Assembly (NCBI GenBank): GCA_019162745.1
Contig: JAFLLC010000039.1
Coordinates: forward strand, 1 to 64,000
Reading direction: 5' to 3'
From: Deltaproteobacteria bacterium
GTDB taxonomy: Bacteria; Desulfobacterota; Desulfuromonadia; Geobacterales; Pseudopelobacteraceae
Length of the DNA stretch: 64,000 nt
The position numbers were made by a program, and so were the translations under genes. The notes below the pieces were generated by a model, which had not been told where the DNA came from, made no database searches, and saw only the letters and a program-made list of their open reading frames with translations. Of the stretch, positions 1 to 8,693 are shown piece after piece (the first letter of the stretch is position 1; every line of letters begins with the position of its first letter).

Positions 1-5
1 ACCCA

Positions 6-29
6 CCTCCTAACCTTCGGTTCAGGAGG
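6..29. other. Hairpin at the left window edge
   Basis: CCTCCTAACC (6-15) pairs with GGTTcAGGAGG (19-29), with one bulged C and a three-base loop. There is no U-tract after it on either strand, so a Rho-independent terminator is not clear. It could be the end of an operon lying left of the window, or a structure in the leader of the decayed ATPase that follows. Confidence 0.35.
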
Positions 30-74
30 GGGAATGCACTCGCATTTGTTCAATGTAATTATTTTAATTTCGCG

Positions 75-331
75 CTACAGATCCGGTCATTGCAGCTGGC
101 TGAAGCCCTCGAAAGGGTCGGAACAGGACACCTGCGGACCAAACCTCCCTATCACCTTTCAGGCGGCGAAAAAAGCGGATTGCCATCACCACCGTGCTGG
201 CCATGTCGCCAGAAATTCTGGTCATGGGTGAACCGACCAACAGACTCGACCCTTTCGCGCGACATCAGCTTATGTATCTTTTACGGGATTTTCAGCACAC
301 CAGGATAATAGCGGGATGTTTGTCCTGCTGA
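75..331 (+). pseudogene. Remnant of a cobalt/nickel (ECF-type) ABC transporter ATPase
   Basis: Two overlapping frames together read like the C-terminal half of a CbiO/EcfA ATPase. The first (from about 90) gives AEALERVGTG and the ABC signature LSGGEK. The frame is then lost in the A-run at about 169-174, where one missing A would restore GEKKRIAITTVLAMSPEIL. The second frame continues as LVMGEPTNRLDPF and ends after RIIAG. Walker A is absent, the Walker B Asp is Gly (normally LDEPT), and the protein stops before the H-loop region. So the gene lacks its N-terminus, is frameshifted, has lost a key residue and is truncated. No permease partner is visible. An intact copy or the rest of the operon may lie left of the window. 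Confidence 0.72.
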
Positions 332-343
332 GGATTATTTTTT
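310..343. terminator. Possible terminator between the ATPase remnant and the next operon
   Basis: AGCGGGA (310-316) pairs with TCCTGCT (323-329, one G-U pair) around a six-base loop, followed by GAGGATTATTTTTT. The T-run overlaps the stop region of the minus-strand gene ending at 335. The stem is short, so this is tentative. Confidence 0.35.
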
Positions 344-856
344 ACTGGAACCGAAAAACGAAAGGATAGCTTCATCAAGCTGTGCTGTTTTGCTGACTGT
401 ATCAGAAGGAGCACTGTTTTTCGTCTGAGAGGCAGAATCGCTTTTTGCCTGTTGCTGCGTTAATTCCAACGGCAGCGGCACATCATTTTTTGACGCGGAA
501 TCGGAGGGTGAATTGAACGCAAAGAGCTCTGCAATCGGATCAACTTCCGGTGCTAAAGTGGAAATTTTATAGTTCTCTATCAGCTGGGGTTTCAATGAAA
601 ATGCCTTTTCGTCAAATTCACCCGCTTTCAGTCGGCGCATCATCTCCTTGTGCTGCTCTTTCATCAACTCTTCTACAACTACTTCCAGATTGTCCATTTT
701 CAAAATATCAGAATAACCGGTTTTTTTTGAACTGATGATCACACCGCCCCGATAGAGCAATGTTATGAAGTGCGGCGCGGTCACTCCACTATCCTCGGTC
801 TGGACGTGAAAGACCTCCCCCTTGTACATCAGATTGTGATTAAACCCCAGAACCAT
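335..856 (-). CDS. Conserved hypothetical protein
   Basis: A 173-residue protein of unknown function. The reading frame is open further upstream to 1018, but the ATG at 856 has an AAAGGT ribosome site 10 bases upstream and does not run into the GerMN gene, so it is preferred. The N-terminal half (MVLGFNHNLMYKGEVFHVQ onward) looks like a compact beta-rich domain. A basic/acidic helix (VEELMKEQHKEMMRRLKAG) follows, then a Ser/Asp/Lys-rich, probably disordered tail. No signal peptide or membrane segment is seen. It is the last gene of the murI-GerMN operon, 25 bases after the GerMN gene. I do not recognise a named family. Confidence 0.7.
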   Translation of the reverse strand: MVLGFNHNLMYKGEVFHVQTEDSGVTAPHFITLLYRGGVIISSKKTGYSDILKMDNLEVVVEELMKEQHKEMMRRLKAGEFDEKAFSLKPQLIENYKISTLAPEVDPIAELFAFNSPSDSASKNDVPLPLELTQQQAKSDSASQTKNSAPSDTVSKTAQLDEAILSFFGSSKK

Positions 857-881
857 CGCGATACCTTTATTGTAGATTACC

Positions 882-1496
882 TTATTTTGGGTTGTTAATG
901 CCAGATCCGGTTGACGGCGTTTCAGTCTCTGGTGGTGGAGGCTGTTCCAGAGAGTAATCAGGCTGCAGAGGCTCGGAAAGATCGAGATGGCGCAGGATAG
1001 CCGCCGTATTGCCGCCAATGTTTAATTTAACCCTTTGTATCTTGGGAAAATTAACGGTAACGGTATTCACAACAGCATATACCGCCAGCATCTCGGCTGA
1101 ACTGCCGGAAAGCATCGCATCAGAAAACGCACTATTAAACTCGATCGTTGCCTGATCCCCTTCAATACTGACAGCATAAACAGCGGTTCCCTCCGGTACC
1201 GTTTGTTCAAATGCCCCGACCGGGCCGTTCAGCAAAGCGGCAAGAACATTTTTCAGGCAGGCGTCGTCATCATCACAATGGTCAAGTACCCGTGCTTCCC
1301 TCGCCAGACGTGTCCCGTCGACAGCAAAAAAAAGCGTCACAGCCTGATACCCTTTCGCTCCCTGCTCTGGCGGAGCGATCGGCACTTCATAGCTGGAGCG
1401 ATATTTTTGCCAGATCATGATGCTGAAAAAGATAATAAATACCAGAAACGGTATTATTATACTGATTGTGACCTTTTTTCGCGTGTGGACTGCCAT
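882..1496 (-). CDS. GerMN-domain envelope protein
   Basis: A 204-residue protein with a basic N-terminus and one hydrophobic segment (about residues 9-28) acting as an uncleaved anchor, which puts the rest outside the inner membrane. Residues about 50-170 match the GerMN (sporulation/germination-type) fold: YQAVTLFFAVDG, a stretch of LLNGPVGAFEQTVPEGTAV and the AVYAVVNTVTVNFPKIQRV helix-strand end. The tail is Pro/Glu-rich. In non-sporeformers the role of GerMN proteins is not established; they are often found beside cell-wall genes. It overlaps murI by one base (TAATG), so translation is probably coupled, which supports a link to peptidoglycan. Confidence 0.75.
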   Translation of the reverse strand: MAVHTRKKVTISIIIPFLVFIIFFSIMIWQKYRSSYEVPIAPPEQGAKGYQAVTLFFAVDGTRLAREARVLDHCDDDDACLKNVLAALLNGPVGAFEQTVPEGTAVYAVSIEGDQATIEFNSAFSDAMLSGSSAEMLAVYAVVNTVTVNFPKIQRVKLNIGGNTAAILRHLDLSEPLQPDYSLEQPPPPETETPSTGSGINNPK

Positions 1497-2314
1497 CAGA
1501 CTATTACCTCTTCTTCATCAAGGCTGACCTGGAATACGTCGCCCAGCTTTCCACCCAGAAAGCGATTGCCAACACGGATAAAACCGGCCGGTATGTCGCT
1601 GACATAATAATAATGGTTCCCCTTTTCAGCCGGAGGGCGAAGCAGACTCTTCTCCGCCAGAATGGCGGCAACCGTCCGGGCTGTTTCCTCGGCTGAATCC
1701 ACCAGTGTTACCCCCGGTCCCATAACCTCCGCTATCATCGGCTTGAGCAGCGGATAGTGGGTACACCCGAGCACAAGCGTATCGACTGCTGATTCTTTCA
1801 ACTCCTGGAGATAGGTTTGTGCCGTCAACCGTGCCACCTGGTTATCGACCCACCCCTCCTCGGCCAATGGTACAAACAGGGGACAGGCACGGGTCAGCAC
1901 CTCGGCATCCGGCTTCAGCCGTTTAATCGCCCTGGTATAGGCGCTGCTGCGGATGGTGCCGGCAGTACCGATGACACCGATTCGACCGGAACGGGTCACT
2001 TCGACCGCCCGGCGGGCCCCTGGCTCGATGACGCCTACTACCGGGATAGGCAATCTTCGTTTGAGCGTAGGCAAAGCGACTGCAGATGCGGTATTGCAGG
2101 CCACAACAAGAAGCTTGATATCCCGTTTGGTCAGAAATGACGCAATCTCAACGGCATAGCGGGTCACCGTTTCAGGAGACTTGGTGCCATACGGCACACG
2201 AGCCGTATCGCCGAAATAGAGTGTATCCTCCTGGGGAAGTGACTGCATGATCTCACGCAGAACCGTCAACCCCCCCACACCGGAATCAAATATACCGATC
2301 GATTTCCACGTCAC
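1496..2314 (-). CDS. murI: Glutamate racemase
   Basis: A 272-residue enzyme that converts L-glutamate to D-glutamate for peptidoglycan precursors in the cytoplasm. Both catalytic cysteines are present in the family motifs: Cys73 in VACNTAS and Cys184 in GCTHYPLL. The N-terminal IGIFDSGVGGLTVLRE motif and YFGDTARVPYG loop are typical. The length is normal. First gene of a three-gene minus-strand operon (murI, GerMN protein, hypothetical). The AT-rich 229-base gap to the divergent glgC should hold both promoters. Confidence 0.96.
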   Translation of the reverse strand: MTWKSIGIFDSGVGGLTVLREIMQSLPQEDTLYFGDTARVPYGTKSPETVTRYAVEIASFLTKRDIKLLVVACNTASAVALPTLKRRLPIPVVGVIEPGARRAVEVTRSGRIGVIGTAGTIRSSAYTRAIKRLKPDAEVLTRACPLFVPLAEEGWVDNQVARLTAQTYLQELKESAVDTLVLGCTHYPLLKPMIAEVMGPGVTLVDSAEETARTVAAILAEKSLLRPPAEKGNHYYYVSDIPAGFIRVGNRFLGGKLGDVFQVSLDEEEVIV

Positions 2315-2543
2315 AACGACGCCACCTTACGTATCAGAATAATTTTAACAATTAAGAACTATATACTTTTTAGTATCATTCAGGCAAGCCATTTACTGCA
2401 CTATTATAATCTGCAGACTGAAAAGTTATAACGCATAATACTGCTTTAAAAGATTGTTTATAATTGCATATTTTTTATATTCAACTGCACTGTAATACGC
2501 TAGAGTCAGACCGTTGATATTCAGTTAATCAGGGGAGGATGTT

Positions 2544-3785
2544 ATGTATACCATGGACAATGTTGGCAGAAACACAATCGCCATGGTTTTGGCAGGTGGA
2601 AAAGGCGAGCGTCTCAGCCCGTTAACCCTGCGGCGTGCCAAGCCGAGTGTCGCCTTTGGTGGAAAATACAAGATCATTGATTTTGTATTAAGCAACCTGT
2701 TCAATTCCGGCATCAAAAAAGTCTATATCCTGACCCAGTACCGCGCCTATTCGCTGAACAAGCATATCCGCGAGTCGTGGGGCAAGTGGACCGGCCTGGG
2801 TGAGTTTTTTGTTGCCATATCACCCGAAACCAGCAGTGAAGGTGAAGAATGGTTCAAGGGCACGGCTGACGCTATCCTCCAGTATCTGCGCTTCGTTGAG
2901 TCGTCAGATGCCGATTATGTGGCAATCTTTGGTGGTGATCATGTTTACAAAATGGATATCACCCAGATGATCAACGCACATCGCATGAACCGCGCCGATA
3001 TCACCATTGCCGCCCTGGAGGTTTCCGTTGAAGACGCCAGTCGCTTCGGGGTGTTTTCTGTGGATGATGATGCCAGGGTTATTGCCTTTACGGAGAAACC
3101 GAAGGACCCTGAAACTATTCCGGGGCGTGAGACCTGCTTTGCATCGATGGGCAATTATATTTTTTCTACAAAAAAACTGATTGAGGTGCTGTTGGAAGGA
3201 AAGAAACATTATGAAGATCTGGATTTCGGCAAGCATGTTATACCGATGATGCTGGAGAGTGGCGACAGGGTTTTTGCCTACAACTTCAATGACAATCAGG
3301 TTCCCGGCATGAAGGCCGAAGAGCGTGGCTACTGGAAGGATGTCGGCACGATCGATTCCTATTACGAAGCAAACATGGATCTGATCAATGTATCACCGCA
3401 GTTGAACCTGTATAACTACAAGTGGCCGATTCTGACAAATCAGGGGAATTTCCCCCCCGCAAAGACCGTTTTCGACGACGGCGAACGTCGTGGTGTAAAT
3501 ATCGATTCATACGTCTCTGCCGGCTGCATAACCAGCGGCAGCACCGTCAGGCGCTCCATCCTCGGCCCGCTCTGCAAGATTAACAGCTACAGCCTGGTAG
3601 AAGAATCAATTCTGTTTGAAAACGTCACCGTCGGACGGCACGTCAAGATCAAACGGGCGATCATCGATAAAGGGGTAGTAGTAACAGACGGCTCTACAAT
3701 CGGCTACGACACCGATTCCGACCTGCGTAACGGCTATACGATCACCGAATCAGGCATTGTTGTCGTGCCAAGAAAAGACAAATAA
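2544..3785 (+). CDS. glgC: Glucose-1-phosphate adenylyltransferase (ADP-glucose pyrophosphorylase)
   Basis: A 413-residue cytoplasmic enzyme making ADP-glucose from ATP and glucose-1-phosphate for glycogen synthesis. The nucleotidyltransferase signature VLAGGKGERLSPLTLRRAKP is near the N-terminus, followed by the YKIIDFVLSN substrate loop, GTADAILQ and GGDHVYKMD. A left-handed beta-helix part follows at the C-terminus (repeated hydrophobic turns after about residue 300). A GGGGAGG ribosome site lies four bases before the ATG. It stands alone: no other glg genes are nearby. The name rests on family-level motifs; allosteric preference cannot be read from sequence. Confidence 0.95.
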   Translation: MYTMDNVGRNTIAMVLAGGKGERLSPLTLRRAKPSVAFGGKYKIIDFVLSNLFNSGIKKVYILTQYRAYSLNKHIRESWGKWTGLGEFFVAISPETSSEGEEWFKGTADAILQYLRFVESSDADYVAIFGGDHVYKMDITQMINAHRMNRADITIAALEVSVEDASRFGVFSVDDDARVIAFTEKPKDPETIPGRETCFASMGNYIFSTKKLIEVLLEGKKHYEDLDFGKHVIPMMLESGDRVFAYNFNDNQVPGMKAEERGYWKDVGTIDSYYEANMDLINVSPQLNLYNYKWPILTNQGNFPPAKTVFDDGERRGVNIDSYVSAGCITSGSTVRRSILGPLCKINSYSLVEESILFENVTVGRHVKIKRAIIDKGVVVTDGSTIGYDTDSDLRNGYTITESGIVVVPRKDK

Positions 3786-3790
3786 AAGTA

Positions 3791-4603
3791 TCAGCCGTTG
3801 TACGAAGCATACAGCTGTTTGACACGCGCCAGATAATCGCGTGTTTCGCGTGGCAGATGATCGGGGCGCCTGTCAACATTGCCCGGCCCCCAGTTGTAAG
3901 CTGCCAAGGCAGCATCTACATCGCCGTCGTAACGTTGGAGCAGGTCTTTCAGAAAACGTGTGCCTCCCATGACATTCTGCTCTGGGTCAAATGAATCACT
4001 GACCCCCAGTGAACGTGCGGTAGCGGGCATAAGCTGCATCAACCCGCGTGCCCCGGCATGCGAGACCGCCTGCGGGTTGAAGTTGCTCTCAGCCTTGATG
4101 ACAGCTCTTATCAGCCCGACATCAACACCATATTTCCTGGACGCCTTTGAAATAATAGGATCAAGCCAGGTCGAGTTCTTGTGAGGCTGAGACGCAGGGA
4201 CGGCTGAAGCGGCGTCAGGTATCGCGTCAGTTAGCTCCTGAAGTTGTGACGGAGGGGATGTTGGCGATTGTGGCGACTGTTCTCCCCCTGGAGGAAGATT
4301 TGCACGATAAGCCTGCAGAAGTGAATGTGCTGAAGAAAACTGCGTTGGGACTGAGTTGACAGCGTTATCCGAAGGGGAATCACCAGCCAGAGTCAAAGAG
4401 CTCTGCAACATCTGCAGGGTGAGAGATTCAGCTAACTCTCTTGCTTTATCGCTCGCGCTTGAAGCGAGAGGTTCCCCGCTGCCAAGAGCCTTGTCGAGTT
4501 TATCTGCAAACCCGTTTTCACGGGGAATGCCATTACGGTCAGACTGTTGCCGGAGCGGAGCGAGCGCCCCCAGCAATGAGAGCTTTTCTACTGATATCGA
4601 CAT
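3791..4603 (-). CDS. Lytic transglycosylase (SLT domain) without a signal peptide
   Basis: A 270-residue protein. The C-terminal half (about 148-268) is a Slt70-type lysozyme-like domain with the catalytic Glu172 in KAESNFNPQAVS, then GARGLMQLMPATA and AAYNWGPGNVD. The first 140 residues are low-complexity, rich in Ser, Pro, Leu and Gln, and have no Sec signal or lipobox. A transglycosylase must reach the periplasm, so export may be by another path, for example the flagellar export system as for FlgJ-type proteins. This is inference, supported by the upstream flagellar-type activator, whose stop lies five bases before this start. Confidence 0.85.
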   Translation of the reverse strand: MSISVEKLSLLGALAPLRQQSDRNGIPRENGFADKLDKALGSGEPLASSASDKARELAESLTLQMLQSSLTLAGDSPSDNAVNSVPTQFSSAHSLLQAYRANLPPGGEQSPQSPTSPPSQLQELTDAIPDAASAVPASQPHKNSTWLDPIISKASRKYGVDVGLIRAVIKAESNFNPQAVSHAGARGLMQLMPATARSLGVSDSFDPEQNVMGGTRFLKDLLQRYDGDVDAALAAYNWGPGNVDRRPDHLPRETRDYLARVKQLYASYNG

Positions 4604-4608
4604 AGCGG

Positions 4609-6015
4609 CTAATCCTCGCTGAAAACCAGGTTCTTTTTCTTCAGCTTTTCAATCAGAGTTGTTCGCTTCAGATTCAAGAGAAGAGCAGCCTCCTTTTTAT
4701 TTCCACCCGAACGGGTAAGAGCCTGCATTATCAGGTTGTTTTCAAACTCATCGACGGCAGAATTGAGGCAGATGCCGCCGAGAGGAAGCATATTGTCTGT
4801 CGGCAGAGATGGCGCCTGAACCTGTCTTGATTGGGATAGTTTGCCTGAAAGATATTTTTCAGGGAGATCATCCGGAACAATCAGGCCGCTTCCCTTCAAG
4901 ATAACAAGCCGTTCAACCAGATTTTCAAGTTCCCTGACATTCCCCGGCCATTCATAATTGCAGAGGATTCCTAGTGATTCGCGTGAAAATCCCTTTACCG
5001 CATGTCGTTTGTCAGCGTTGAAGCGTGTCAGAAAAGTATGGATCAGAACCGGTATATCCTCTCTCCGCTCACGAAGCGGGGGGATCGTGATCGGAATAAC
5101 TGACAACCGGTAATAAAGATCTTCACGAAAATCGCGGCTGACCACCAGCTCTTCAAGATTTTTGTTAGTGGCGGCAATAATGCGGACATCGGTTTTCTGC
5201 GATTTTGATGCTCCGACCGGTTCAAATTCCCTGTTTTGGAGAACCCGTAACAGTTTCACCTGCAAGTTTGCCTTCATATCGCCAATTTCATCGAGAAACA
5301 GCGTACCCTTGTCAGCCATTTCGAAGCGCCCGGCCCGGTTTGCATAGGCTCCGGTAAACGAACCCTTGACATGGCCAAACAGCTCCGACTCCAGCAGGTC
5401 ATCCGGAATAGCCGCGCAGTTGACCGGAACAAAGTTTTTGGCATACCTGTCACTCAGCTGATGGATTGCTCTTGCTGCAAGTTCTTTGCCGGTTCCCGAT
5501 TCACCTTGAATCAGGACGGTTGCATTGGAGGCAGCCACTTTTGAAATCATTTCAAAAAGTGCCCGCATCGGCGCACTTGTGCCGATCATAGTTGCCGAGA
5601 GTAGTTTGTTTTGAGCAGAGCCACCAGACGACTGTTCATACATTTTCATCGACTGGTACTCACGCGCCCGCATGACGAGGCTTTCCAGCTCATCCAGATT
5701 GAGCGGCTTAGGGAGCGTGAAAACGGTATCACCGGCGGGTTTTTTAAGCTCGGTAGCAGTTGTTTCACCGTACCCGATCAGTACCAGCAGCGGATTAAGC
5801 AGGGAGCTGCGTTCCTTGAAATCGGGAGCTATCGTATTGAGATACGCCAAATCGGCGATGACGATATCAACATTATTTTTTTTAAGTGTGTCAAAAAAAG
5901 GAGCGCCGCCTTTTTCAATTGTGATATTATATCCTTGATATGTCAAAAAAGCCGATACCAGATCACGTGTTTTCACATCATTGTCTGCTATGAGAATAGT
6001 GCCGTTTTCGCGCAT
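4609..6015 (-). CDS. Sigma-54-dependent response regulator, FleQ/NtrC family
   Basis: A 468-residue activator. Residues 1-120 are a receiver domain with acidic Asp11/Asp13, likely phospho-acceptor Asp55 and Lys102. The AAA+ domain (about 140-370) has Walker A GESGTGKE (170-177) and Walker B GTLFLDEIG (236-244). A Fis-type helix-turn-helix ends the protein (NKKEAALLLNLKRTTLIEKL), of the type seen in flagellar master regulators. The sigma-54 contact loop reads GSFTGA (217-222) rather than the usual GAFTGA. It lies divergent from the chemotaxis operon and upstream of the transglycosylase, consistent with a motility role, though flagellar genes themselves are not in the window. Confidence 0.9.
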   Translation of the reverse strand: MRENGTILIADNDVKTRDLVSAFLTYQGYNITIEKGGAPFFDTLKKNNVDIVIADLAYLNTIAPDFKERSSLLNPLLVLIGYGETTATELKKPAGDTVFTLPKPLNLDELESLVMRAREYQSMKMYEQSSGGSAQNKLLSATMIGTSAPMRALFEMISKVAASNATVLIQGESGTGKELAARAIHQLSDRYAKNFVPVNCAAIPDDLLESELFGHVKGSFTGAYANRAGRFEMADKGTLFLDEIGDMKANLQVKLLRVLQNREFEPVGASKSQKTDVRIIAATNKNLEELVVSRDFREDLYYRLSVIPITIPPLRERREDIPVLIHTFLTRFNADKRHAVKGFSRESLGILCNYEWPGNVRELENLVERLVILKGSGLIVPDDLPEKYLSGKLSQSRQVQAPSLPTDNMLPLGGICLNSAVDEFENNLIMQALTRSGGNKKEAALLLNLKRTTLIEKLKKKNLVFSED

Positions 6016-6273
6016 AGCTGGACAACCCTCCCCTAATTAAATACATATGGCCTGTACATTACATACAATTTGACAAATGTCAATAAAATGACTTGTCGAG
6101 AGATTTGTAACCAGATAATAACTGAATCAGGTAATCACACTTTGTTTTTGACAGTTTTTTTTATTGTATGTTGCTTGATATAGATTGATTTGCATGATAA
6201 ATTGCTGAGGCTGGCTAAAGTGCCGTTGTAGCAAACAATATGTTTACATCCATTTATTCGAGGAGATCGATTG

Positions 6274-6768
6274 ATGCAGAATGCACTGGTGCCGGTAAAG
6301 GCTGATGCCACTCATGATGAGCTTATCCAACTGGTAAGCTTCAACCTTGACCAGGAAGAGTACGGAGTAGACGTGCTCAAGGTCCGTGAAATCATCCGCA
6401 TGCCGGTTGTTACTCGCGTGCCGAACACCCCGCATTACGTGGAGGGGGTTATAAATCTGCGTGGCAAAGTCGTCCCGATTATCAGCATGAGAAAGAAATT
6501 CGGCCTGATTGAATCCGAGAACGACAAGCAGACGAGAATCATGGTTATGGATATGGACGGCGAACTGATGGGATTTATTGTTGACGCGGTCTCAGAAGTC
6601 ATAAGGATTTCCGGCAGCGAAATTCAGCCATCCCCAGCGATGGTGGCCGGCGGAATCGATCAGGAATGTATTGCCGGAGTCATCAACCAGGCCGAGCGTC
6701 TGCTTGTTTTACTCAATCTGGAGAAGATGTTTTCCCGTGATGAAAAAAACATGTTCACCGGGATGTAA
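6274..6768 (+). CDS. cheW: Chemotaxis adaptor protein CheW
   Basis: A 164-residue adaptor that links receptors to CheA at the inner membrane. The single CheW domain shows FNLDQEEYGVDVLKVREII, the VEGVINLRGKVVPIISMRKKF core and the C-terminal ERLLVLLNLEKMF. The frame can also start at TTG 6271, but ATG 6274 has AGGAG eight bases upstream and is preferred. First gene of cheW-cheA-cheR-HDOD-cheB. The 258-base gap to the divergent activator holds the promoters; it is AT-rich with a TTGACA at about 6148, but I cannot define a convincing -10. Confidence 0.95.
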   Translation: MQNALVPVKADATHDELIQLVSFNLDQEEYGVDVLKVREIIRMPVVTRVPNTPHYVEGVINLRGKVVPIISMRKKFGLIESENDKQTRIMVMDMDGELMGFIVDAVSEVIRISGSEIQPSPAMVAGGIDQECIAGVINQAERLLVLLNLEKMFSRDEKNMFTGM

Positions 6769-6809
6769 TAAAATCTTTCCTCCATTAAATTTACCAGGAG
6801 CCGTGCACC

Positions 6810-8633
6810 ATGCCACCTATTGATTGTGAAGACCAGGAACTGCTGGACGGTTTTCTTGCCGAGACAACCGAGTTGCTTGAAAAGCTTGACGATGATCTCA
6901 TTACTCTTGAAAAAGATTCCGATGATACCGAACTGATGAACCGTATCTTCCGGTCGATTCACACCATCAAAGGCGCTTCAAGCTTTCTGGGGTTTGATCT
7001 GCTGGTTAAGGTTGCCCACAAAACAGAAGATGTTCTGAACCGACTTCGCAAAGGCGAGTTGGTTGTAACGCCAGAGATCATGGATGTCATCCTGGAAGCG
7101 ACTGACCTCGTCAAGATCCTGGTAAGTGACATAAAAGCTGGTGATATTCAGGAGCGGGAAACTGAAGGAACCATCAATAAATTGCTGCCGTTCCTTACAG
7201 TTGCTGCTGCAGCTGTAGTGCAGCCTCCACTACAGCCAACCACAGCAACCGAACCGGTTGTAACGCCACCGTCCGTAACACCTTCATCTGAGCCTGCTGC
7301 CGCACCGGAAGCAGTTGCCGACTCAGCACCATCTCAACCTCCCGGGGCAGCACCGCTTCCCGTCCCAAAACCGGCCGCTGATGCTCCCAAAAAAACAGCC
7401 CCGCCCCCAAAGCCGGTTCAAGGAAAGGGTGGCGGTGATGACCTCTCCGACAACACGACTGTCAGGGTCGATGTAAAGCGTCTGGATGACCTTATGAATC
7501 AGGTCGGCGAACTGGTCCTCGAGCGCAACCGAATGATTCAGATCAATCAGGATCTGCAGCAGAATGAGGTGAATCGCGTTGACTTTAACGAGGACTTCGG
7601 CAAACTCACCAAACGGATGAGCTTTGTCACCTCAGAGTTGCAGATGCAGGTCCTCAAAATGCGTATGCTGCCGGTTGAGAAGGTCTTTAAAAAGTTCCCC
7701 CGGATCGTCCGCAGCATGTCCCGCGATTTGGGCAAAGAGGTTGATCTGCAGATTGTCGGTGAAGAAACCGAGCTGGATCGTTCAGTTGTTGACGAAATTG
7801 GTGATCCTTTGATACACCTGATCCGCAATGCCATGGACCACGGGCTTGAAACCCCTGAGGAACGCCTTGCTGCCGGCAAGTCACGGGGTGGCACCCTTGT
7901 GCTGGCTGCCGTCCACGAAGGTAATCAGATTATCATCAGCATCAAGGATGACGGCCGCGGCATTGATACCGAGCGTGTCGGACGCAAAGCAATAGAAAAA
8001 GGGCTTATTACTGAAGAGCAGTTTACAGCCATGGGGCAGCGTGAAGTTTTTGACCTGCTGTTTCTGCCCGGTTTCTCTACCAAAGAGAAAGCCACCGACC
8101 TTTCGGGGCGCGGTGTGGGCATGGACGTGGTCAAGACCAACATCAAAAAGCTGAATGGGCTGATAGAAATCAAGAGCACCAAAGGGGCCGGATCCGAATT
8201 CATTCTGCGCTTGCCGCTTACACTGGCAATTATCCAGTCACTGCTGGTTGAAGTTGTAGGAGAAATATACTCCATTCCACTCTCGTCAGTTCTGGAAACC
8301 ATTAGGGTCGATCAGCGCAAGTTCCACCTGATTGGTGGGCAGGAGGTACTGAAACTGCGCGACATTGTACTGCCGCTGATCCGACTGCAGAAAGTTTTCA
8401 ATGTTCAGCCGCGCGGTGAAACAGAGGATTTCTGTTATGTTGTGGTAGTCGGCGCCGCCGAGAAAAGAATGGGCCTGGTTGTTACCCGCCTGGTCGGACA
8501 GCAGGAGGTAGCAATAAAGTCGCTCGGCAATTATCTGGCAAATATCCCGGGTATCGCCGGATCGACCATTCTGGGTGACGGACGTGTAGCCCTGATCATT
8601 GATCCGGTTGCAATGTCTGAGGTCTTCGAGTAA
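6810..8633 (+). CDS. cheA: Chemotaxis histidine kinase CheA
   Basis: A 607-residue receptor-coupled kinase that phosphorylates CheB and CheY-type regulators. Order of domains: Hpt with His51 in RSIHTIKGASSFLG; an Ala/Pro-rich linker (about 130-205) where a CheY-binding P2 domain is usual but not recognisable; dimerisation (about 210-270, MNQVGELVLERNR); ATPase with N box HLIRNAMDHGLE (about 334), DDGRGID (about 378) and GRGVGMDVV (about 433); and a CheW-like regulatory domain from about 470. Forty-one bases after cheW. The missing P2 fits the absence of a cheY in this operon, but P2 domains vary a lot, so this is weak. Confidence 0.96.
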   Translation: MPPIDCEDQELLDGFLAETTELLEKLDDDLITLEKDSDDTELMNRIFRSIHTIKGASSFLGFDLLVKVAHKTEDVLNRLRKGELVVTPEIMDVILEATDLVKILVSDIKAGDIQERETEGTINKLLPFLTVAAAAVVQPPLQPTTATEPVVTPPSVTPSSEPAAAPEAVADSAPSQPPGAAPLPVPKPAADAPKKTAPPPKPVQGKGGGDDLSDNTTVRVDVKRLDDLMNQVGELVLERNRMIQINQDLQQNEVNRVDFNEDFGKLTKRMSFVTSELQMQVLKMRMLPVEKVFKKFPRIVRSMSRDLGKEVDLQIVGEETELDRSVVDEIGDPLIHLIRNAMDHGLETPEERLAAGKSRGGTLVLAAVHEGNQIIISIKDDGRGIDTERVGRKAIEKGLITEEQFTAMGQREVFDLLFLPGFSTKEKATDLSGRGVGMDVVKTNIKKLNGLIEIKSTKGAGSEFILRLPLTLAIIQSLLVEVVGEIYSIPLSSVLETIRVDQRKFHLIGGQEVLKLRDIVLPLIRLQKVFNVQPRGETEDFCYVVVVGAAEKRMGLVVTRLVGQQEVAIKSLGNYLANIPGIAGSTILGDGRVALIIDPVAMSEVFE

Positions 8634-8693
8634 ACAAGACACCTACTTCAATGCACTGCATTTTCACAGGTAATAACGCCCAAGGAGCGAGAC

